Positions 35,101 through 45,000 of a DNA stretch of 64,000 nt are shown here, in pieces. The stretch lies in contig OZ024799.1 of NCBI GenBank assembly GCA_964017045.1, forward strand, positions 33,664,236 to 33,728,235, given 5' to 3'. The notes below the pieces were generated by a model. The model worked only from the letters and a program-made list of their open reading frames with translations, did no database searches and had not been told where the DNA came from. Position 1 is the stretch's first letter, and every line of letters begins with the position of its first letter. Source of the stretch: Omphiscola glabra (Eukaryota; Mollusca; Gastropoda; Lymnaeidae). The translations under genes were made by a program, and so were the position numbers.

Positions 35101-35550
35101 TGAGGTCAGTAGCCTTGTTGGTGGGTAGTGAGGTCAGTAGCTTTTTGGGGGGTAGTGAGGTCAGTAGCATGTTGGTGTGTAGTGAGGTCAGTAGCATGTT
35201 GGTGTGTAGTGAGGTCAGTAGCATGTTGGTGGGTAGTGAGGTCAGTAGCCTGTTGGTGGGTAGTGAGGTCAGTAGCATGTTGGTGTGTAGTGAGGTCAGT
35301 AGCATGTTGGTGGGTAGCGAGGTCAGTACCCTGTTAGCGGATAGTGAGGTCTGTAGCCTGTTGGGTGGTAGTGAGGTAAGTAGCTTGTTAGGGGTAGTGA
35401 GGTAAGTAGCCTGTTGGTGGGTAGTGAGGTCAGTAGCCTGTTGGTGGGTAGTGAGGTAAGTAGCTTGTTGGTGGGTAGTAAGGTCAGTACCCTGTTAGCA
35501 GATAGTGAGTTCAGTAGCTTGTTGGTGGGTGGTGAGTTCAGTAGCCTGTA
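32178..35550. repeat. Large minisatellite, 27-bp unit, ~125 copies
   Basis: The unit combines GTGGGTAGTGAGGTCAGTAG and CCTGTTG. The TCAGTAGC core alternates with TAAGTAGC, and variants include TTAGCGGATAGTGAGG and GTTGGGGGGTAGTG. Many copies read GAGGTAAGTAG, a consensus 5' splice donor. The segment around 33427-33728 recurs at 35164-35465 with a 1737-bp offset, including rare markers such as TGGGTAGCGAGG. In the right half, unit lengths vary through single-base losses. Open frames up to 369 codons on both strands (SSLLVGSEV, LLTSLPTNR) follow from the nine-codon period. Confidence 0.98.
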
Positions 35551-35829
35551 TGTGCTGACTGAAATTCTCTGGTACCCGTTAAATGGCGGGACCTGTAAAG
35601 AAATACTGCTTATAATCCGGGATTACTTTATCATTATGTGTTTGATTAATTTTAACTTTTTTTTTTTTTTTTTTTCATATTTAAAAAAATGTTAATCAAA
35701 GCAAAAATCATGCAAACCCTTCAGAATGTTTGGATATTTTAACTCAGACAGAATTCACGAGTTGAATTGAATCTAATCGACTCTAACAATTCCTCTTCGA
35801 AAAATTCACGATCCCTAAAATTACAACTT
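35551..35829. other. Unique sequence, nothing recognised
   Basis: Includes a poly-T run at about 35658. No gene recognised. Confidence 0.4.
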
Positions 35830-36020
35830 TGAGAACTTAAGTCATATGAGTGTATGTGTGTATGATTGTATGAGTTTATGAGTGTACGAGGAGGGTATAC
35901 GTGTATGTGTGTTTGAGTGTATGAGTGTAGGAGGAATGTATGCGTGTATGTGGGTATGAGTGTATGTGTGTGTATGATTGTATTAGGAGTGTATATGTGT
36001 ATTAGTGTATGCATGCATGA
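35830..36020. repeat. Degenerate TGTATGAG-type repeat
   Basis: Irregular repeats of GTGTATGAGTGTATGTGTG. The minus strand gives a His/Thr-rich frame with no gene features. Confidence 0.8.
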
Positions 36021-37431
36021 GTCTACTTTGGAGTAAAATAACGCAGGTAATAACATCTAGGCATAGCAGGTAATAAAATATGGCTATAACCATAAGGCTA
36101 TTTCAGCCATTACAACTATCATTATTCTTATGTCAAGCCCTAACACATAACTCTCCTTGTTCCTGTCTATAAGATATTCAACAAAGTATCACTATTCCTA
36201 TCTAAAAACATAACCACCAATTTATCACTATTCCTATCTAAAACCTAACCACCAATTTATCCCTATTCCTACATCAAAACCCCTCCCACCACCATGTTAA
36301 TCTCCATTCCCATGCTCCGACACGACTAATGGTCAGCACCATCACGACGAGATCCGCCATCATGAACCGCCTAAAATCGAAAACTAGTTAACCTTTGCCT
36401 GCACGGCTACTTAATTATCACGGACCCAATCTCTCTGACCCTCGAGCTGGCCTCAGATTCTATCGTCCCCGAGTCTGGCCTTGGTGTATACCCGCTTGTC
36501 TGATTCTGTACTCTAGAGTGCGGTTATTCCCAGCTTTGACGGGTCAATTCTTACCTCAGAATGAAAGTGCGCTAAGATCAAAATGGATTTTCTGTTCTTT
36601 TTTTCCCCCCTTCTCTTATTTTTATTAAACATCGTTTGTCGTATTGAAACCAATGGATGAGTTTCACAGCTCGGAGAAAGTTAAAAAGGGAGAAAAAAAT
36701 TGACTTTTTTCTTTTCCTTCTATTCTTTGTAACGCCTGATGTGGCTCGTGATTCCTTTGTGGTCCAGCGGGCGTTATTAATCTAGGGGAATGAACTCAAC
36801 TTCGTTTGGAGCAGGACACTTGGGAACCAATGTCGAGTGAGAGAGAACGAGATAAGGAGGTCCCATAGAGAAGTCCCTTAAAAGAAAATGGGATTTTGTT
36901 TTCAGCTTTAACACGTGAATATCTGATTTGTACCCATAAGAGTTCAGTGTTATAAACTATAGAGTCGTGGAAATGTACGGTGCCGGTGAGAAACTGCTAT
37001 TTTCAAAATACAGATCTGAACTTAAAAGATCATGTACTGCTTATCTCTTGTCGTTCTTGCCTTAAAATTGCGCACTAATATAATTTTATGTTTTAGTTTC
37101 CATCGAAAACAATGAGTCTGTTTGTGTGTGTGTTATTTCCTATAAATGTAGTTGCCAATTAATTCAACACGTATAACAGTATTTCACTTTTGATATTATA
37201 AATTATTTTATCAACACTTTAGCGTACTTCCCCCCCCCCCTTTTTTTTTTTCCACATTCCACGCCGATTGAAATACCTTCCAAATCACTTTCGACTTACC
37301 CTAACCACGATCAACACTATGTTTGAAATAGAAAGACTTTAATGTTCAAGTGGTTGTTTTTTTTTTTTAAATAATAGAGAATAAAAGAATAAAAACTTTT
37401 CTGAACAACTCGCTTCCATTAAATTTTAAAA
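36021..37431. other. Mostly unique sequence
   Basis: A short three-unit repeat at about 36175-36270 (CACTATTCCTATCTAAAA and ACCACCAATTTAT). Poly-C and poly-T runs at about 37230-37250. No gene recognised in about 1.4 kb. Confidence 0.45.
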
Positions 37432-37565
37432 TTATGCTAGTCTTTAAAATTATGCTAGTCTTTAAAAGTATGCTAGTCTTTAAAATTATGCTAGTCTTTA
37501 AAAGTATGCTTGTCTTTAAAATTATGCTAGTCCTTAAAATTATGCTAGTCCTTAAAATTACGTTT
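37432..37565. repeat. Minisatellite, 18-bp unit, left part (~7-8 copies)
   Basis: Unit CTAGTCTTTAAAATTATG. The array is interrupted at 37566 by a full fold-back MITE and resumes at 37845 with the CTTGTC variant. Confidence 0.95.
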
Positions 37566-37844
37566 CCGGAAATTTGATCGAAAGAAATTTCGTCGACGGA
37601 AAATTAATCGACGGAAATTTGATCGAACGGAAATTTGGTCGAATCGTTTTTTTAAGTTTATAAGTTAAAATCTTGCGTCAAATTTCTTTTTGAACGCATT
37701 ATTTTGTTTTACTATAGAGTATAGTGCTTTCAAAAAGAAATTTGACGAAAATTTTAACGTGTGAACTGAAAAAAAGATTCGACCAAATTTCCGTCGATCA
37801 ATTTTCCGTCGACGAAATTTCTTTCGATCAAATTTCCGGTAACC
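37566..37844. mobile_element. Fold-back MITE, copy 2 (full length), inside an 18-bp array
   Basis: Runs from CCGGAAATTTGATCGAAAG to AAATTTCCGGTAACC with arms over 110 bases. It has the same centre as copy 1 (TTGAACGCATTATTTTG and ACTATAGAGTATAGTGC). Both flanks are the same 18-bp minisatellite, so either it inserted into the array or the array grew around it. Confidence 0.93.
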
Positions 37845-38126
37845 TTAAAATTATGCTTGTCTTTAAAATTATGCTTGTCTTTAAAATTATGCTTGTCTTT
37901 AAAATTATGCTTGTCTTTAAAATTATGCTTGTCTTTAAAATTATGCTTGTCTTTAAAATTATGCTTGTCTTTAAAATTATGCTTGTCTTTAAAATTATGC
38001 TTGTCTTTAAAATTATGCTTGTCTTTAAAATTATGCTTGTCTTTAAAATTATGCTTGTCTTTAAAATTATGCTTGTCTTTAAAATTATGCTTGTCTTTAA
38101 AATTATGCTTGTCTTTAAAATTAGAT
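37845..38126. repeat. Minisatellite, 18-bp unit, right part (~15 copies)
   Basis: Unit CTTGTCTTTAAAATTATG, essentially invariant, with CTTG in place of the CTAG common in the left part. The strong homogeneity implies recent expansion after the MITE separated the halves. Confidence 0.97.
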
Positions 38127-38584
38127 AACATTATTATTTATTTTTATAGCTGATGGATTTTAAGTATTGAGGATCCCAGACGGGCAAGTAATGTTGAATA
38201 ATAAAATATTGGCTGTTTGGACTCAGGGATGCGCTCGAGGCAATAACTGTCACGCAAATATTTTGTCTCCAATTTTTCTTTATTTATATGAAATATCGTC
38301 ACATTGGTCAATCCATTGGTCAATCTTAGCGACTTTGAGTAACAGATTTGAAAACCACCTGGCTCCCACTTGTACTTTTAAATTGAGAGAATAAATTGGT
38401 TTCAATAGTCGGTCTTTGTGTAAAACTCAGCGAGGTTTTTTATCTGTTTTGTTGAATGATAGTTGAATTGTTTGATGAATTGTTGCTTAATGCACACGAC
38501 ATCAAACGGGTTTTTAAAACAACAAATCGTTTGTTAGCAAACTTTCAACACAAATGTTGATCTATTAAAAACTGTGTGAGCAAA
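38127..38584. other. Unique sequence upstream of the GPCR exons
   Basis: No promoter element or start exon of the receptor could be identified here. Confidence 0.4.
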
Positions 38585-38790
38585 CTTGAAAACAGACACA
38601 TCAACGAGCTCGCTCAGTACCAGACATTGATAGCAGACACATCAACGAGCTCGCTCAGTACCAGACATTGATAGCAGACACATTAACGAGCTCGCTCAGT
38701 CCAAGACATTGAAAACAGACACAATAACGAGCTCGCTCAGTCCAAGACATTGAAAACAGACACATCAACGAGCTCGCTCAGTACCAGACC
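38585..38790. repeat. Minisatellite, ~41-bp unit, 5 copies, just upstream of a GPCR exon
   Basis: Units contain ACATCAACGAGCTCGCTCAG and CAGACATTGA(T/A)A. The array ends about 30 bases before the splice acceptor at 38821. Confidence 0.93.
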
Positions 38791-38822
38791 ATTTCACTAA
38801 ATCTGTTTCATCTTTATTGCAG

Positions 38823-39037
38823 AATCGCGTCCATCCCGAAGAATGGACCGGAACTCTGCAGGAGGATTTCAGCTTATCTTCCCATCATCTGATCAATTTT
38901 TCAACGGCTTTGTATCACCCATGGGGCAGCCAGACGGGAAGTGCTGCAGCCGCCATCTTGTACACCGCCTGGATTTCCGGGGCTAATATGTTTTTAATCT
39001 TTCTCCTTATCACCAACGTCAAACTACTCAACAGCCG
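38823..39037 (+). CDS. GPCR exon A (N-terminal segment and TM1)
   Basis: Acceptor CATCTTTATTGCAG precedes 38823 and donor CCG-GTACGT follows 39037. It encodes residues 1-71 plus two bases of Arg72, including ISGANMFLIFLLITNVKLL. There is no upstream in-frame Met, which supports a spliced 5' exon elsewhere. Confidence 0.92.
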
Positions 39038-42000
39038 GTACGTTGCATTTTTGTTGTAACAGTACCATAAAAATAGATTATCCGCGTGAATCGATTGTTT
39101 ATTGCATTTAAACGATGGCCAGACTTTAGTGATGAGAGGATCGCTTCTAAATACCAGGATGAGGAAGACGACCAAGTCTTAGTAGCTTTTCAATTTAGCT
39201 AGGGGTTGAGTGCCTTAAAATGTCTCAAGAGAATTGGCAATGTGCTCGTTTATTTGGCAGATCTGTGTATATCAAAAATCTGTTTTCTCGGAACAACTCT
39301 CTTGAAAAACTAGTATGAAACGTATACTGAATTTCTCTCCTGTGATCCTATGAAACATATTATTGCTTCATGTTATCTATTTAAAGACTTAAACGACTTG
39401 ATAGACTTAGATTGAAACCAAGCAATGATTTTAAGCATCTAAATACCAGATATTTCCTGAAGCTTTTCCAATTTCTCCACAATTTAATTTTCTTTAAATG
39501 CTTCTTACGATTAAAAAAAATAGTGTTTATTTTTAAATGTCTGTGATGAATTAATTTATAAGTACAAGTTGCATGTCATCTATTCTGGGTGTGGTATAAA
39601 TCTCTTTGCATCACGGGTTGCATGAATCCCTTACTGATAGCGTGTGTCTTCATGGGTGCAGAAGTTATACAGGAAGTCATAAAACAAGGTTCTCATCTCT
39701 CACCATTGTAGCATCCCAAGACAGTTGGACACAATCAGTTTAGTGTTGAGATGGAAGTATGGACCAGTCTCCTCTTGGTTCAGAGGTTACGGAATTAACT
39801 TTGGATAAAGGGAAAAAGGGGGGGGGGCAGGGGAGAGATGAAATAGACAGAAACGAGTTGAAAAAAAAAGTTTATAAAAACGTATGAAAAAGCGTATATA
39901 AAATGTTAGTGTAACACAACAAGTTAAGTCACATGGCAATACTATTTATTCAAATCGCACGATGGCGTAGGGATATAATAATGTATAATTGCATCACGAG
40001 AAAAAACAGGAACTAATTTTTGTAGCGGAAGAAGAACTCATGATTTTATGTGTGTAGAGTGTGTGCACGATTTTTGGTCTGGGAGGACGACGCCATGTCG
40101 ATTTTGACTATGATGTGATTTTAAGGATCGAATGTTATTTAAAGTGTATGATATTCTTTATACTGTAACTTTGTCAATTACAAGGATGTTACAATGCCAA
40201 GGAATTATTTTATCATTATCATGTAATAGAGTACCGTGTGAATTATTCAATTGGATTTATTCAGTTCTTCAACAAGTACAAGTACTAATGCGCAGTTACA
40301 GGCCATCCATCACAAGTATCATCATATTACAGTAATAATTCGTTATCATGCATAAAGTATGAACACTTAAGCATTGTTACAGTTAGCGTAAGAATGCTGT
40401 TATATGGAATACTATTGTCTTTCAATGGGTTCAGATAAATTTATCAGCCACCAGCATAACTTGCACTGCAATCTTTATATTCTCTGTGATGACCTCAAAC
40501 TACCAATATTTTATTTACCCTCTCCACATCCTCAACCACACCTGCCACATCCCCGTGTAGACAGAACATCGTGATCCTACACTACGCCGTATCGGACCTG
40601 ACGGTGGGGGTCTTCTACTGCCCCCTCACGGCTGACTTCTTCCTGCGTGGGTCATGGGTTCACGGCTGTGGCAGCTTCTTCGTCTGGTTCACTTTTGTGT
40701 TTCCATTGACCTTCCTGACCACTCACTCTGTGCTCTTGATTCTCATCATGCGCGTGCTGCCACCATGTTTCAGGTGGGTGTTCAATGTTTCAGGTGGGTG
40801 TTGAATGTTTCAGGTAGATGTTCAATGTTTCAGGTGGGTGTTCAATGTTTCAGGTGGGTGTTCAATGTTTAAGGTGGGTGTTCAATGTTTCACGTGGGTG
40901 TTCAATGTTTCAGGTGGGTGTTCAATGTTTCAGGTAGGTGTTCAATGTTTCAGGTGGGTGTTCAATGTTTCAGGTGGGTGTTCAATGTTTTAGGTGGGTG
41001 TTCAATGTTTCAGGTGGGTGTTCAATGTTTCAGGTGGGTGTTCAATGTTTTAGGTGGGTGTTCAATGTTTCAGGTGGGTGTTCAATGTTTCAGGTAGGTG
41101 TTCAATGTTTCAGGTAGGTGTTCAATGTTTCAGGTGGGTGTTCAATGTTTCAGGTGGGTGTTCAATGTTTCAGGTGGGTGTTCAATGTTTCATATCACGT
41201 ATCCTACATTAAATTGCTTATTTATGGTTTTTAAAATATCCAAGAGAAATGACCTAAACGCTTCTTACTTCTGGTTTATATTGGTTCAAAGAAATACCGG
41301 AATTATCCCATGTTAATTAGAATTATGAACATGAAATCGATATATAATGGGAAAACAATGTTTAGATCTGTTGATAACTTTCATTTTGTCAGGTAAGCTC
41401 TAACTTTAAAAATAGTCTATTTATCCGTTTAATTTGGAAAGTTTTTTGCGAGCTATTTACATGCATATTCCAATACTTTGTATTAAAAAGATTTTTTCCA
41501 TTAATCCCATTTTCAGCTTGGGTTCGTGTGTAAATTAACCTTGTCCGATAGAAATAAATTATGGTTTTTAAAACAGTTGGTAGTTTAACATATCGCTGTC
41601 CTTAGCGGGACAATTTGTCCCTTGGTACCTCCTCCCCTCCCCTATATCCGCCTACTAATTCCTCTTTAGTCTCATCTTTTACTCGTCATATCGACAATGC
41701 AACTCACGTCTCTGACATCTCTCCTCCAGGCGTTATGGGCTGGTGGTTAAAAACATGGCTAGGAACTGTGTCTTCTCCGCTTCGTTCATCGTGCTGTGGG
41801 CCTACCTGGTGGCGATTGTGTCGGCCCTCAGCGCCGGGAGACACGAGAACGTACATGTAAGTAGTTTTTTTGGAAACGCCATTGCGATGTCGGGGTTTGG
41901 GAGGCAAGCTGATTGAACCTAACAGACGTCAACTTGCAGGTTGGTTTGGATGATGTTTGAAGATATTTTGGCTCTTTCAGCAGGGACTGCGTAGATGGTT

Positions 42001-45000
42001 TTTAAAAGTAAAGAAGACTCCCACGACTAGGGCAATGTCTCTTGATCATGACTTCGAATGGAGTTGGACAGTGGCGTCACTAGGCGATGCGAGGAGGGAA
42101 GGGAAAGGTGGGGGGTGCATGATTTTAAACAAGTAAAAAATTCGGGGAAATGTCAGCAAAAACACGATTCCTAATCTGCTTAAAATATCAGCGCCCCTTC
42201 CACCTCCATGACCCAACGCCCCTTCCACCTCCATGACCCAACGCCCCTTCCACCTCCATGACCCAACGCCCCTTCCACCTCTATGACCCAACGCCCCTTC
42301 CACCTCCATGACCCAACGCCCCTTCCACCTCCATGACCCAACGCCCCTTCCACCTCCATGACCCAACACCCCTTCAACCTCCATGACCCAACGCTTCTTC
42401 CACCTCCATGACCCAACGCCCCTTCCACCTCCATGACCCAACGCCCCTTCCACCTCCATGACCCAACGTCCCTTCCACCTCCATGACTCAACACCCCTTC
42501 CACCTCCATGACCCAACGCCCCTTCCACCTCCATGACCCAACGCCCCTTCCACCTCCACGACCCAACGCCCCTTCCACCTCCATGACCCAACGCTCCCCC
42601 GCTTTGCAAACTAAAAGAACAAATAACACACACCCACAATAATTATTTGTAGATTTGTTGAAAAAGTCAATCAGAAATGCAAGCTCGCTGTCCAATCACA
42701 ACAAAGCATGAAAATAATTTCAATAGTGTACACACTTTGCTCGAAATGTATGTCAACTTTGAACATTATTGGACCACAAGATTTGTTGCCGGTGCTGTGT
42801 ACCTGCAACGCATTTCGGCATTAAATTTTTTAAAATAATTTTAAAATTCTATAAGGCTCATGGCTATCTATTTGGAAACGAATTTCGTTTTGATTAGTTT
42901 TGATAATAAAATATTTTTTTTATTAAAAAGACCAAAAAATCACTTCTTCAATAAGAAACATTTGTTATGTAACAATGTATTCTCAGAACTGTTATACATA
43001 TAGCGCCATCAATCTCACTGGTCAGACCATCTTCCTGGATACATTTTTACTAATCACATTATCGCCCTCTCCCCTATTCCCGCCAAAAAAACACGACCCT
43101 CACTCTGAAACCTGACCATCGTCCTTACATCTCCAGATCGCCATTGGCCCAGGGGTTGTGTGCAAGGCCCTGGTGGCCACACAGGGGGCCGTCATCATCA
43201 ACTTCCTGGTCTACTTCCTGCCGGCGGCCATGTGTCTGCTGCTCCTCCTCATTGTAGCGGTAAGTGACGGGCACGGTTCTGAGCTATTTTAAGACGACAC
43301 TTCCAGGTTGAAAGCCATCTGACAAAGTTCTTTATACACTTATTGCATGTATATGTTGAAAGCCATCTGACAAAGTTCTTTATACACTCATTGCATATGT
43401 ATGTTGAATGACTCAATCCAAGTTCTTTATACACTTATTCCGTATGTATGTCTAAACGCTCAGAGGCTTTTAACTTTGCCCAGTTTTAAGACACTTCCTG
43501 CATGTGTCGGGAAATAGAAACAAACGAATTTATGGAACAAAATGTCATCATAATAAAAATTCTGCAAACTTTATTTTAAAACTAAAACACGTTTATGCCT
43601 TCAAAAAATGAGACAAATGAGTGCCCCGGATATCTAAAATATCGCGATAGAAGGGTTTTAAATAGATATGATCATTTTAAACGTTTTTTTTTTAAAGTCA
43701 CCATCAAAAATAATAAAGTATTTGAAAATTTTTGTGACATAATCTCAAGCTAATAATAAGTCCTGGCTATTTAATCTAGCAAAACTAGCAGCAGTGGCGT
43801 AGCTAGGAATAATGCTACCCGGGGCGGGCCAGGATTATTGCCGCCCCGACCACGAAAAAAAAAACCCTCTGCAGTTCCACGAAGGTGTCATCCATCAAAA
43901 TAAAGAATTAAACAACACCGAAAAACATAGTTGTTAATTTAAAACTTTTATCAAATGTGACATCGAGCAATGGGGATGGGGCTGAAAATTGACAAAACAT
44001 GGATTCAAGTAACGCACTTTATAAGATTCCAATTAGTGCTCCCCTCCCAAGGCTTGCAACCGCACAATTTTTTTGACGCCCCGAACTATATTAATATTCT
44101 AATGCTCCACCCGCTTTTACACCGCAGATTTATTTCACCAACTATTTCAGAAAAGCAAAAGAAAATATTACGCACCAAAAGCACTAGCGTTACACTTTGA
44201 TAGGAATCTCATTTAGGGCAGGTATCGGGAATTTAGCTTCATGTTCCCCTTGAAAAACCAGGAAAAACTGATTTTTTTTAGTTTGGGGTGGGTCTGAAAA
44301 CTCGACAGAATATTTTGTCATCGGCAACGAGTCTTTATGCCAAGTTTCAGCTAGATAGATTGACGGGAAGTCGGCCAATTAGCCGTCCAAAAATTTTGCC
44401 ACCCAGCCAGCCCCAAACAAAAGCGAAAGGGATATATAGGATTTAAAAAAGTGCCGCGCTGGGTCGTACCACCTCCTCTGCACGCCTTTTTTACACCACT
44501 GACTAGAAGTAATAGAGAAAGTGCGCAAACCTCAGAGTGCATTTGAAGAAGTGCGTAAAGGATTTCAAGTAAATGAAATTATTGACGCTTCTATGCGTTA
44601 CAAAAATTACCATATTTCTAAGTCTGGAACAGACTAAATGGTTATACATTGATTTCAATGGAAAAAATTGTTCGGTTTGCAAACCTTTTAGTTTAAGAAT
44701 GGGTTTAAAAATTGTGCGCCAAATTTCTTTTTAAACGCATTATTGTGTTTTACTATATCGTATAATGTGTTCAAGAAGAAATTTGACGAAACTTTTAGCG
44801 TGTGAACTGAAAAAAAGATTCGACCAAATTTCCGTTCGATCAAATTTCCGTCGATAAATTTTCTGTCGACGAAATTTCTTTCGATCAAATTTCCGGTAAC
44901 CCCACTGGTTACCTGGGGTTCCACTGGTTAACTGGGGTTCCACTGGTTACCTGGGGTTCCACTGGTTACCTGTGGTTCCACTGGTTACCAGGAGTTCCAC

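Noticed and set aside
41615..41860. 81-codon frame overlapping GPCR exon C in another phase
   Set aside because: The receptor frame is fixed by the conserved TM4 sequence and exact splice phases; this is its shadow.
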